Assembly (NCBI GenBank): GCA_900466475.1
Contig: UBMI01000018.1
Coordinates: 62,001-126,000 of the forward strand
Source of the DNA: Hyphomicrobiales bacterium
GTDB lineage: Bacteria > Pseudomonadota > Alphaproteobacteria > Rhizobiales > Rhizobiaceae
Reading direction: 5' to 3'
Length of the DNA stretch: 64,000 nucleotides
Positions 9,151-17,383 of this stretch are shown in pieces. The notes beneath the pieces were generated by a model. It was not told the DNA's origin and searched no databases. It saw only the letters and a list, made by a program, of their open reading frames with translations. A program made the position numbers and the translations under genes. Numbering within the stretch: position 1 is the first letter of the stretch; each line of letters starts with the position of its first letter.

Positions 9151-10641
9151 CTATCGTTTCTGGCTGACATGGCGGCCAACCCCATCGGGGGGAGGCAGCT
9201 TTGCATGGGCCGCGGCGATCAGATTTGCCTTGTCGAGGACTGCGATTGGCGCCGGTGTCGCCTTGCCGGCTTCGGTATCGACATGCAGCAGCATCTGCTC
9301 GGCAGTGGCGAGCACCGCACCGCTCTCCGTGTCGCAGATCGTGTGGAAGAGGTGCAGCCGCTTCTCGTCGACTGCGAGGATCTGGCAGGTCGAATGGATC
9401 GCCTGCCCGAGCTTGGCCTCGCCAAGATGGCGGATATGGGTTTCGACCGTATAGTAGCTCTGCCCGGCCTCGACATAGGCAAGATCGACGCCGATCAGCC
9501 GGAGAAGCGCGTCGGACGTATCGCCGAAAACCTGCAGGTAGCGATGCTCCGTCATATGGCCGTTATAGTCGACCCAGGCGGGGCTCACCTTCGTCTCGAC
9601 GAGCTTGAGGGGGCCAGAAGGATTAGCAGCAGTGGTTTTCCCGCCGCCTGCAGCCCACAGAGACCGTTCGAAATCCTTTAGCAACTGGCCGGCGCCCCAG
9701 CCCTTGCCATCGTTTCCGGCCTTCAGCGCCTGCAGGATGCCGACGAGATTTTCGTCGCGGATGCGCTCCAGTGCACGGATCGAAAGGCCGGCGGCCTGTT
9801 CGTCCGACTGTTTTCCGATCTTTTCGATAAGCGCATCGTCGAGATCGACGACGTCGGTCAGTTTCGTCCAGGGCCAGGCAAGGCAGGGTCCGAACTGCGC
9901 GAGGAAATGGCGCATTCCGGCCTCGCCGCCGGCAATGCGATAGGTCTGGAACAGACCCATCTGGGCCCAGCGCAACCCGAAGGAATAGCGGATGACGTCG
10001 TCGAGCGTTTCGACTGTGCAGATATCGTCATGGATGAGCCAGAGCGCCTCGCGCCAGAGCGCTTCGAGCAGCCGGTCGCCGACGAAGGCATCGATCTCCT
10101 TGGCGATATGAACGCCCTTCATGCCGATTGGAGCGAGCCGCTCCATCGCTGCCTCGATGGTCGCTTTCGAGGTTTTCTCGCCGCCGACGATTTCCACCAA
10201 CGGCAGCAGGTAAACGGGGTTGTAGGGATGGGCGACGAAGAGGCGCTCGGGATGTTTCATGTCGCGCTGCAGGTCGCTTGGCAGCAGGCCTGATGTGGAC
10301 GAGCCGATCAGCGCGTCCGGTCGTGCCGCAGCATCGATTTCCGTCAATACGCGGCGCTTGAGGTCGAGCCGTTCGGGTACGCTTTCCTGGATCCAGTCTG
10401 CACCGGAGACAGCCTCTTGCAGCGACGTTTCAAAGGTAAGCCGGCCGCGCGGCGGCAGCGGTGCGCCAGTCAGCATGGCATAGGCTTTTTCCGCATTGGA
10501 AAGGACCTCGCCGACGATGCGGCTTGCTTCCGGATGCGGGTCGAAGACGCTGACATCAATGCCGGCAAGTAGAAAACGTGCAATCCATCCGCCGCCGATG
10601 ACGCCGCCGCCGATACAGGCCGCTTTGGTAATCCCTGTCAT
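9151..10641 (-). CDS. lcdH: L-carnitine 3-dehydrogenase fused to a betainyl-CoA thioesterase domain
   Basis: Two-domain enzyme of 496 residues. Residues 1 to about 320 are a 3-hydroxyacyl-CoA-dehydrogenase-type NAD enzyme (GGGVIGGGWIARF at 11-23, then SSTSGLLPSDL and HPYNPVYLLPLVEIVGGEKT). This is the pattern of L-carnitine dehydrogenase, which oxidises carnitine to 3-dehydrocarnitine. Residues about 350-480 form a hot-dog thioesterase (VSPAWVDYNGHMTEHRYL, with the family Asp-x-x-x-His) that fits hydrolysis of betainyl-CoA to glycine betaine. The missing middle step is supplied by the BKACE enzyme 7 bp upstream. Fusions of this kind are known in rhizobia; stand-alone versions (CdhA and CdhB) occur in Pseudomonas. 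The domain fusion is directly visible; the substrate assignment follows from the families and the neighbourhood. Confidence 0.9.
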   Translation of the reverse strand: MTGITKAACIGGGVIGGGWIARFLLAGIDVSVFDPHPEASRIVGEVLSNAEKAYAMLTGAPLPPRGRLTFETSLQEAVSGADWIQESVPERLDLKRRVLTEIDAAARPDALIGSSTSGLLPSDLQRDMKHPERLFVAHPYNPVYLLPLVEIVGGEKTSKATIEAAMERLAPIGMKGVHIAKEIDAFVGDRLLEALWREALWLIHDDICTVETLDDVIRYSFGLRWAQMGLFQTYRIAGGEAGMRHFLAQFGPCLAWPWTKLTDVVDLDDALIEKIGKQSDEQAAGLSIRALERIRDENLVGILQALKAGNDGKGWGAGQLLKDFERSLWAAGGGKTTAANPSGPLKLVETKVSPAWVDYNGHMTEHRYLQVFGDTSDALLRLIGVDLAYVEAGQSYYTVETHIRHLGEAKLGQAIHSTCQILAVDEKRLHLFHTICDTESGAVLATAEQMLLHVDTEAGKATPAPIAVLDKANLIAAAHAKLPPPDGVGRHVSQKR

Positions 10642-10648
10642 GTCGTCC

Positions 10649-11551
10649 TCAGCGTTTCGTCAGATTGAGTTTCTTGCGGACGTCCTCAGGACCAATGATC
10701 CGCGCACCCATGCCTTCGACCACCTGCACGGCCTTTTCGACGAGCTGCGCATTGGTGGCGAGCGCGCCCTTGCCGATATAGAGATTGTCCTCCAGTCCAA
10801 CGCGGACATTGCCGCCCGCCAGAACCGCGGCAGCCGGATAGGCCATGGCGTTGCGACCGATCGAAAAGGCCGAGAAGGTCCAGCTATCGGGCACGTTGTT
10901 GACCATGGCCATGAAGGTGTTGAGATCGTCAGGGGCACCCCAGGGAATGCCCATGCAGAGCTGGATCAGCACCGGATCTTCGATCAGGCCTTCTTCCGCG
11001 AGCTGCTTTGCAAACCAGAGATGGCCGGTGTCGAAGGCCTCGATCTCGGGGCGCACGCCGAGATCGGTCATTTTCTTCGCCATTGCCCGCAGCATGGCGG
11101 GCGTGTTGGTCATGACATAATCGCCGAGATTGAAGTTCATCGTGCCGCAGTCGAGCGTGCAGATTTCCGGCAGGCATTCGGCGACATGGCTGACGCGCTC
11201 GGTTGCCCCCGCCATATCCGTTCCCGCAGTTTTCAGGGGAAGGGGACTTTCGACATCGCCGAAAATCAGGTCTCCGCCCATGCCGGCCGTCAGGTTCAGC
11301 ACCACGTCGACGTCGGCCGAACGGATGCGGTCGGTGACCTCCCTGTAGAGGTCGTTGCGGCGGCTTGCGGCACCGGTATCCGGATCGCGGACATGACAGT
11401 GAACGACTGCCGCCCCAGCCTTGGCGGCGTCGATCGCGGAATCCGCGATCTGCTTGGGAGTAATGGGAACGTGGCTGGATTTCGAAACCGTATCGCCGGC
11501 ACCGGTGACGGCGCAGGTGATGAAAACATCGCGGTTCATCGCAAGAGGCAT
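10649..11551 (-). CDS. 3-keto-5-aminohexanoate cleavage (BKACE) family protein, dehydrocarnitine cleavage enzyme
   Basis: Zinc-dependent beta-keto acid cleavage enzyme (DUF849) of 300 residues. The start at 11551 has GAGGGAG upstream; MNRDV at 11539 is an alternative. The metal-binding pair is in AAVVHCHVRDPDTG (His-x-His), and LNLTAGMGG and VRVGLEDNLY are the family active-site strands. The enzyme transfers an acyl group from a beta-keto acid to acetyl-CoA. In carnitine catabolism it converts 3-dehydrocarnitine to betainyl-CoA plus acetoacetate. It is the first gene of the leftward operon and is divergent from the CdhR-like regulator, which fits direct control by that regulator. Confidence 0.9.
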   Translation of the reverse strand: MPLAMNRDVFITCAVTGAGDTVSKSSHVPITPKQIADSAIDAAKAGAAVVHCHVRDPDTGAASRRNDLYREVTDRIRSADVDVVLNLTAGMGGDLIFGDVESPLPLKTAGTDMAGATERVSHVAECLPEICTLDCGTMNFNLGDYVMTNTPAMLRAMAKKMTDLGVRPEIEAFDTGHLWFAKQLAEEGLIEDPVLIQLCMGIPWGAPDDLNTFMAMVNNVPDSWTFSAFSIGRNAMAYPAAAVLAGGNVRVGLEDNLYIGKGALATNAQLVEKAVQVVEGMGARIIGPEDVRKKLNLTKR

Positions 11552-11658
11552 GTTTGTTGTTCTCCCTCGTCTTGAGGGCATTACGCGCCAGGATGGGAGA
11601 GGATGCTTTGCATTTTCGGAATCGATCGATACATTATCGGAACACCAGGGAGGGGAGT
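11552..11658. promoter_or_regulatory. Divergent promoter region between carnitine operon and its regulator
   Basis: This 107-bp gap separates the leftward catabolic operon from the rightward GlxA-type regulator. It contains the self-complementary ATCGATCGAT (11621-11630) next to a TA-rich stretch, a possible binding site. It also holds the GGGAGGGG ribosome-binding site of the regulator. No exact promoter elements can be fixed by eye. Confidence 0.45.
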
Positions 11659-12642
11659 TTGCTGGAGCGATCGACCGAACGGCTCGACATCGATCTTCTT
11701 GTCCTGCCGGACACCAATCTCATCCTCATTGCCTCCGTCATCGAACCGCTGCGCGGGGCAAACCGCATTTCCGGCAGCGAGCTCTACCGCTGGCGCATCT
11801 TCACGCCAGATGGGGAAGCTGTGCCGACAACCAGCCACATTGCCATACCGACGCAGGGAACGTTCCAGACCACGGCATCGGATACACCGCTCTTCGTGCT
11901 GGCGAGCTACAACTGGCGGCAAAGCGCGACAGCGGGCCTAAAAATGCAGCTATCGCAGGCGGCACGCCACCGGACCATAATGGCCGGCATCGAATCCGGC
12001 ACCTGGCTGCTCGCGGAAGCCTGCCTGCTCGACGGCTTGTCGGCGACGGTGCATTGGGAGGACTACGAGGATTTCGCGCTCGCCTATCCGCAGGTGTCGG
12101 CGGTCAAGGACCGGTTCGTCATCAACGGCAAGCGGCTGACGACATCAGGCTCGCTGCCGACCGTGGACCTGATGCTGGAAATCATCCGGCGGCGCCAGAG
12201 CTATTCGCTGGCGCTCGAGGTCAGCCGGCTGTTCCGCTACGAGCAGCCATCCTTTCATGCCGACGACGCGCTGTCGGCAGGCTTGCGCGTGGATGATCCG
12301 CGGGTGGCCCACGCCGTGCGGCTTATGGAGGACAATATCGAACAGCCGATCGTGCTGGCGCGCCTTGCCCGCAGGGTCGGAATCAGCGCCCGACACCTGC
12401 AGGATCTCTTCCAGGCCTCGATCGGTGCGCCCCCCCATATCCACTATCTTGCCCTGAGATTGAACGCGGCGCGGCGCAAGGTGATAGAGACGACGGCGTC
12501 CTTCGCCGACATTGCCGCCGCAACCGGCTTCAATTCGGCCTCAGCTTTCGCGCGAAGCTATCGGGCAAGCTATTCCGAAAGCCCGTCGGAAACGCGGCGT
12601 CGGCTGCGGCGTCCGATCAGGCCATCGGAGGTCCGGCCATAG
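11659..12642 (+). CDS. GlxA family transcriptional regulator, CdhR-like (carnitine catabolism activator)
   Basis: Regulator with an N-terminal DJ-1/PfpI-like domain (about 1-190; LLVLPDTNLILIASVIEPLR, GIESGTWLLAEACLLDG) and a C-terminal AraC-type double helix-turn-helix. The HTH region includes IVLARLARRVGISARHLQDLF and FADIAAATGFNSASAFARSYR. I chose the TTG at 11659 because GGGAGGGG lies directly before it and the protein then begins near the DJ-1 strand, giving 327 residues. An ATG at 11593 would add 22 residues. CdhR of Pseudomonas has this architecture and activates carnitine dehydrogenase genes, and the divergent position here supports the same role. The 3' end overlaps the convergent LysR gene by 26 bp. 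Confidence 0.87.
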   Translation: MLERSTERLDIDLLVLPDTNLILIASVIEPLRGANRISGSELYRWRIFTPDGEAVPTTSHIAIPTQGTFQTTASDTPLFVLASYNWRQSATAGLKMQLSQAARHRTIMAGIESGTWLLAEACLLDGLSATVHWEDYEDFALAYPQVSAVKDRFVINGKRLTTSGSLPTVDLMLEIIRRRQSYSLALEVSRLFRYEQPSFHADDALSAGLRVDDPRVAHAVRLMEDNIEQPIVLARLARRVGISARHLQDLFQASIGAPPHIHYLALRLNAARRKVIETTASFADIAAATGFNSASAFARSYRASYSESPSETRRRLRRPIRPSEVRP

Positions 12643-13492
12643 GCTGGAAGGCATCGCGCACCATCTCGGCAAGCTCGCGAACCGCTTCGCTGGACCGGAA
12701 GGTGTTACGGCGAAGCACGACCCTTGAGGAATCGACCGGCGGGAAGCCGTCCTCGGTCGTCAGCTCCCGGCAGCCGGGCGGGATGTTGCTGCGCGACAGC
12801 GTGGTGACGGCAAGACCGGCAGTCACGGCGTTCTTCAGTCCGGAGCTGGTATCGGCAATGAAGGCGACCCGGTAGTTGCGACCGAGTTGGTGCAGCGACT
12901 TCAATGCAAAATCGCGACACCAGCTCGAGTCTCTGTAGGTTGCGATCGGCAGCGGGTCGATGTCGTGCAGCCGGTGGACGATCGAGGTCACCCAGACGGT
13001 CGGATCGATGCAGAGCACCTCGCCACTCATCTGATCGCTCCAGTCGAAGACGACGGCGAGATCGAGCTCGTCGCGTTCCAGGGCGGCGATGTTGCGGACA
13101 GTATAGTCGCAGGAGATCGTGACCTCGACAGCCGGATGACGCACGGCGAAGGCCGCAAGTGCTGCGGGCAGCACGGTCTGGCTATATTCCTCGGGAATGC
13201 CGATGCGAACCGGTCCTCCGAGCGGTTTGCTGCGGATCGTCGCCGCCGCCTCGCTCAGGAGATCGATGACACGGCGGGCATAGGGAACAAGCTGGACGCC
13301 CTGACGTGTCAGCACCACCCCTCGGGCGCCGCGTTCGAACAGTGCTTCGCCGATCGTGTCTTCCAGCTTCTTGATCGCCGCGCTGATCGCAGACTGTGTT
13401 CTGCCGACGCGCTGTGCGGCCGCAGAGAAATTGGTGGTCTCGACGACGACGAGGAAGGTCCGGAGAAGATCACTCTCAATGGGCTCGCGCAT
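12617..13492 (-). CDS. LysR family transcriptional regulator
   Basis: Protein of 291 residues with the N-terminal LysR helix-turn-helix (LLRTFLVVVETTNFSAAAQRVGRTQSAISAAIKKLE, about 9-43) and a C-terminal periplasmic-binding-like effector domain (VRIGIPEEYSQTVLPAAL onward). It is divergent from the DMT transporter gene at 13607, the usual arrangement for a LysR regulator and its target. Its 3' end overlaps the CdhR-like gene tail to tail. The effector cannot be deduced. Confidence 0.9.
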   Translation of the reverse strand: MREPIESDLLRTFLVVVETTNFSAAAQRVGRTQSAISAAIKKLEDTIGEALFERGARGVVLTRQGVQLVPYARRVIDLLSEAAATIRSKPLGGPVRIGIPEEYSQTVLPAALAAFAVRHPAVEVTISCDYTVRNIAALERDELDLAVVFDWSDQMSGEVLCIDPTVWVTSIVHRLHDIDPLPIATYRDSSWCRDFALKSLHQLGRNYRVAFIADTSSGLKNAVTAGLAVTTLSRSNIPPGCRELTTEDGFPPVDSSRVVLRRNTFRSSEAVRELAEMVRDAFQPMAGPPMA

Positions 13493-13606
13493 GGACAGCC
13501 ATAGAAAAAATCGATGACATCCATCTCTACTATTCGTTTGTCTGATGTCAATTGCGGGTGCAGAAAGGAGGTGCGTTCGACTTTTCCTCCTTCGAGACTA
13601 ACTTGC

Positions 13607-14512
13607 GTGACCATTGACCATCCGGCCAGGCACCTCGGTGCCGGCGAGCGCGAGAAGGGCATCCTTCTCGTCATCGCGGCGACACTTGCCTGGAGTGCCA
13701 GCGGGGTCTACTCGCGGCTCCTGACGACAGACGTCTGGACGGCGATCGCCTGGCGTTCGCTGTTCGGCGGGCTGTTCCTGCTGATCCCCTGCCTGTTCCT
13801 CGAAGGCGGGATATCACGAAAGCAATGGCGTTCGGTCCTGCATCCGTCCGGCCTGGCGATGATTGTCTGCCAGACAGTCAGCCAGGGCTGCTTCATCGGC
13901 GCGCTATATATGACCAGCGTCGCGAATGTGACGATGATCTATTCGACCGCACCCTTTATCGCCGCCCTGTTTGGATGGATCATCCTGAAAGAGGGTGTCG
14001 GAAGGCGCACGCTGATTGCCGGGGGCATTTCTCTTCTGGGTGTTGTGGTCATCGTCGCCTCGTCGATCGGCGGTGGCACCGGGGTCGGCGACCTGCTGGC
14101 GCTTGGCATGACGGTTTCCTTCGCGCTTGTCATCATCATCCCGCGCATCAATCCCGAGGTGCCGAGCCTGCCGCCGACTGTTGTCAGCGCCTTCCTCACA
14201 CTCGTCATCTTCGCTCCATTCGGCTCGGTCGGCTCGCTTGATCTTCACAACTGGATCGTGCTTGCTGCTTTCGGTGCGACCAATTTTTCGCTGGCGCTTG
14301 TGCTCTTCCTGGCCGGGGCCAGGCGAATGCCGCCGGCCGAAGCTGCGTTGATCGGGACGATGGAGATCGTGCTGACCCCGTTCTGGGTCTGGCTTCTGTT
14401 CTCCGAGCAACCGCCTGTCGCCACCTTCTTCGGCGGCGCCATCATCTTCGCAGCCGTTCTCTGGCATACCGCCGTCGACCTCAGCCGCAGCCGGCGGACG
14501 CATGCCGGCTAG
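13607..14512 (+). CDS. DMT (EamA) family transporter
   Basis: Drug/metabolite transporter with ten predicted membrane helices in two EamA repeats (first from ILLVIAATLAWSASGVYSRLL, second from LLALGMTVSFALVIIIP). From the GTG at 13607 it has 301 residues, the normal family length, and leaves a 114-bp space to the LysR gene for a shared control region. A start at ATG 13514 would add 31 polar residues and leave only 21 bp. An AGAAAGGAG at about 13562 sits too far from the GTG to be its ribosome-binding site, so the start is uncertain. Members export amino acids, metabolites or drugs; the substrate is unknown. Confidence 0.85.
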   Translation: MTIDHPARHLGAGEREKGILLVIAATLAWSASGVYSRLLTTDVWTAIAWRSLFGGLFLLIPCLFLEGGISRKQWRSVLHPSGLAMIVCQTVSQGCFIGALYMTSVANVTMIYSTAPFIAALFGWIILKEGVGRRTLIAGGISLLGVVVIVASSIGGGTGVGDLLALGMTVSFALVIIIPRINPEVPSLPPTVVSAFLTLVIFAPFGSVGSLDLHNWIVLAAFGATNFSLALVLFLAGARRMPPAEAALIGTMEIVLTPFWVWLLFSEQPPVATFFGGAIIFAAVLWHTAVDLSRSRRTHAG

Positions 14513-14600
14513 AAAGCGACGCCGATCGGATCGTCATTTCAGGCGGCATGGGTCAGAATAGCGGTTCGATTGCCACTCCCACCAAGCAACGAGTGCGGAC

Positions 14601-16643
14601 ATGTCCTCCAAAGACCCCCTGCTGCAGCCGTTTCAGCTCAAGCACCTGACGCTTAAAAACCGCGTCATGTCGACCGCTCACGAGCCGGCTTATTCGGAAA
14701 ACGGCATGCCGACGGATCGCTATCGGCTCTATCACAGGGAAAAGGCAAGAGGCGGCATTGCACTGACCATGACGGCGGGATCGGCGGTCGTCTCGCCTGA
14801 CTCCCCGCCGTCCTTCGGCAATCTCCGCGCCTATCGCGACGAGATCGTGCCCTGGTTGAAGGGACTTGCCGACGACTGTCACGAGTTCGGTGCGGCAGTC
14901 ATGATCCAACTCACGCATCTCGGCCGCCGTACAAGTTGGAACAAGGGCGACTGGCTGCCCGTGCTGGCGGCCTCGCCAATCCGCGAGCCGGCGCACCGCG
15001 CCTTCCCGAAAGAGGTGGAAGACTGGGACATCGAGCGTATCGTGGCCGATTATGCAAGCGCCGCGCAGCGCATGCAGGAAGCCGGCCTCGATGGTATCGA
15101 GATCGAAGCTTACGGCCATCTGCTCGATGGTTTCTGGTCGCCGGCAACCAACCGGCGTGAAGATGAATTCGGCGGATCGCTCGACAACCGCATGCGTTTT
15201 TCTGTCATGGTCACGCAGGCGGTGCGCGAAGCGGTCGGGCCGGATTTCATCGTCGGCATGCGCCTCGTCGCGGACGAAGACTGGGAGAAGGGACTATCGC
15301 GGGAGGAAGGCATAGAGATCGCATCACGGTTTGCCCGATCCGGCGACATCGATTTTCTCAATATCATTCGCGGCCATATCGACAGCGACGTTGCGCTCAA
15401 CGAGGTCATCCCGATCCAGGGCATGGCATCTGCCCCGCATCTCGATTTTGCCGGCGACGTGAGGGCGATAACCAAATTTCCGGTCTTCCACGCCGCGCGC
15501 ATCGGTGACGTAGCAACCGCCCGTCATGCGATCGCCGAGGGGAAGCTCGACATGGTCGGCATGACGCGCGCCCATATCGCCGACCCGCATATAGTGCGAA
15601 AGATCGAGAGCGGCCAGGAGGCACGCATCCGGCCCTGTGTCGGCGCTACCTACTGTCTCGACCGGATCTATGAAGGCGGGGAGGCACTCTGTATCCACAA
15701 TGCCGCGACCGGTCGTGAAGGGGAAATCCCGCACGAGATCCCCAAGGCGGAGATCCGCCGCAAGGCCGTCGTGGTCGGTGCGGGGCCGGCCGGCCTCGAG
15801 GCCGCTCGCGTGCTTGCGGAGCGTGGTCATCAGGTGGATGTTCTGGAAGCGACCGGAAAGGCCGGCGGACAGGTCAATCTGCTCATCCGAAATCCCCGGC
15901 GCAGGGAGATGATAGGCATTATCGACTGGCGGCTGGCGGAACTCGAGCGGCTGGGTGCTCGCATGCACTATGATGTCTACGCCGAGGCAGGCGATGTCCT
16001 TGCTCTTGAACCCGACCTCGTTGTTATCGCGACCGGTGGCATTGCACAGCAGCCAGAACTCGATGCAGGCGATGAGCTTGTGACCTCTTCCTGGGAAATC
16101 CTCGCCGGCGGCGCCAGGATCGCCGACACGGTACTGCTCTTCGATGACAATGGCGGACATCCGGGAATGTCGGCGGCTGAGGTGATTGCGAGAAGCGGTG
16201 CCGAACTCGAGCTCGTCTCCCCCGAACGCTTCTTCGCGCCTGATATGGGCGGCATGAATCATGTGCCTTATGCCCGTGCCTTCGCCGAACGCAACGTGAG
16301 GGTTACCATCAACACGCGGCTCAAATCCGTTCGCCGCGACGGCAATGCCCTTGTCGCCATGCTCGGATCGGATTTCGCAGACGGTGCACAGTGGGAGCGG
16401 CGTGTCTCCCAGGTCGTTGTCGAACATGGCACGCTTGCCAATGACGGGCTCTATCTCGAACTGAAGCCGATTTCGCGAAATCTTGGTGCCGTGGATTATT
16501 CCGCCCTGATCAATCGTCGGCCACCGCTGCCGCAACGCAACAGCGAGGGGCATTTTGACCTCGTGCGGATCGGCGACGCGATTTCCAGCCGCAACATCCA
16601 TGCGGCCGTCTATGATGCTCTAAGGTTATGTTCGTTGTTGTGA
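14601..16643 (+). CDS. FAD/FMN-dependent amine demethylase, OYE/2,4-dienoyl-CoA reductase superfamily (DgcA/StcD-like)
   Basis: Protein of 680 residues built like trimethylamine dehydrogenase. An N-terminal old-yellow-enzyme TIM barrel (about 1-340; PFQLKHLTLKNRV, QLTHLGRR, EDEFGGSLDNRMRF) is followed by a cysteine-rich Fe-S linker and an FAD/NAD(P) domain (VVVGAGPAGLEAARVLAERGH, ATGG). Relatives include dimethylglycine demethylase DgcA and N-methylproline demethylase StcD. Because the upstream operon ends in glycine betaine, dimethylglycine or another N-methyl amino acid is a likely substrate. Of the four Fe-S cysteines expected from trimethylamine dehydrogenase, Cys346, Cys352 and Cys364 are present but the second is Ala349. 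The usual electron-transfer partner genes are absent, and a soxG-like remnant lies just downstream in the opposite direction. Confidence 0.85.
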   Translation: MSSKDPLLQPFQLKHLTLKNRVMSTAHEPAYSENGMPTDRYRLYHREKARGGIALTMTAGSAVVSPDSPPSFGNLRAYRDEIVPWLKGLADDCHEFGAAVMIQLTHLGRRTSWNKGDWLPVLAASPIREPAHRAFPKEVEDWDIERIVADYASAAQRMQEAGLDGIEIEAYGHLLDGFWSPATNRREDEFGGSLDNRMRFSVMVTQAVREAVGPDFIVGMRLVADEDWEKGLSREEGIEIASRFARSGDIDFLNIIRGHIDSDVALNEVIPIQGMASAPHLDFAGDVRAITKFPVFHAARIGDVATARHAIAEGKLDMVGMTRAHIADPHIVRKIESGQEARIRPCVGATYCLDRIYEGGEALCIHNAATGREGEIPHEIPKAEIRRKAVVVGAGPAGLEAARVLAERGHQVDVLEATGKAGGQVNLLIRNPRRREMIGIIDWRLAELERLGARMHYDVYAEAGDVLALEPDLVVIATGGIAQQPELDAGDELVTSSWEILAGGARIADTVLLFDDNGGHPGMSAAEVIARSGAELELVSPERFFAPDMGGMNHVPYARAFAERNVRVTINTRLKSVRRDGNALVAMLGSDFADGAQWERRVSQVVVEHGTLANDGLYLELKPISRNLGAVDYSALINRRPPLPQRNSEGHFDLVRIGDAISSRNIHAAVYDALRLCSLL

Positions 16644-16697
16644 GTTCTTAACCGCGGGTCTGGCTTTTGTGAGTCTACCTGGCCTCAGGGCTTACGT

Positions 16698-17021
16698 TCA
16701 GGCTGCTGCGGCATGTTCGAGTATCTCGTAGAGATCTTCCGCAAAGCTGCGCAGCGCTGTGAGCTCGAAGCGCGTCGCCCGCGTGCGCGTCAGCTGGACA
16801 GAGACATGCCCGAAAAGCGTGGCGGCCGATTCGGCGATAGGGAACGCGGCGGCATCGAGATCGACTGCCGTTCCCTGGGTCAGAAGGTCTGCGGCGCAGG
16901 GACCGGACCGAGCGATGCGGATGTGGCCATGGCTCGGGTCGCTGACGAAGCCCGTGTCAGATGATCGGCAATGTGCGCGACGGTGGCAAGTCCCCGCCCG
17001 GCGCCATGGACGACCTTGCAC
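16698..17021 (-). pseudogene. Remnant of sarcosine oxidase gamma subunit (soxG), C-terminal part only
   Basis: The last ~85 codons of this leftward frame read like the C-terminus of SoxG. They show GFVSDPSHGHIRI, SGPCAADLLTQGTAVDLD, AAFPIAESAATLFGHV and ELTALRSFAEDLYEILE, matching the family pattern SGP.A..LL..G..-DL...AFP and RSFA..-W..LE. The N-terminal half of a normal gamma subunit (about 180-200 residues) is not visible in any frame upstream, and the preceding 23 codons do not look related. It therefore appears to be a truncated scar. A sarcosine oxidase next to betaine and dimethylglycine catabolism genes would have made biochemical sense. The assignment rests on recognised motifs, not on a search. 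Confidence 0.5.
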
Positions 17022-17112
17022 TCGTGGGATCTTCCAATTGCCGGCTTAAGGAATTCTGCCTGGGCATCTGGCAGGTTTGTCCGGCGCCTGGGCTCAGGAA
17101 GAAAAGTACGCA

Positions 17113-17160
17113 GTCACGGCAGAAGCGTCAGTTGGAAACGGCTGACGCTTCTGCCGTGAC
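17113..17160. repeat. Perfect 19-bp inverted repeat with 10-nt loop
   Basis: GTCACGGCAGAAGCGTCAG (17113-17131) is followed after ten bases by its exact reverse complement (17142-17160). A 19-bp perfect stem is much longer than ordinary terminators, and no T-run follows on either side. It may be a palindromic mobile or repetitive element, a stable RNA hairpin, or the ends of a collapsed insertion. Confidence 0.85.
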
Positions 17161-17383
17161 GTGCCGCCCTGAGTTTCTCCCGAAAGAGCGACTTCCGGAA
17201 CAAAAGCCGGTCGACGTTGGTTGGGTGATTCCGGACCAGGAAATCTCGGCGTCGATGCAGCAATTGCGCGCGTGATGCGACGACACCCACTGCCGCAGGT
17301 CCGCCGTTGCCGGACTACAGGGAACCAATAGATGTTCGAGCGGTTTGGCTCGGTAGTCTTCAAGGGGTCCAAGCTTCCGAGAG

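Larger units (their letters stand above)
16644..17383. other. Gene-poor, apparently decayed stretch
   Basis: Between the amine demethylase and the alpha/beta hydrolase I find no intact gene. The stretch holds the soxG remnant (16698-17021, minus strand) and a perfect 19-bp inverted repeat (17113-17160). The remaining open frames are short and rich in Arg, Ser and Ala, with no recognisable domain. Confidence 0.6.

Noticed and set aside
15324..16601. A 425-codon minus-strand frame inside the amine demethylase gene
   Set aside because: The opposite strand encodes an unmistakable flavoprotein. The antisense product has no family features.
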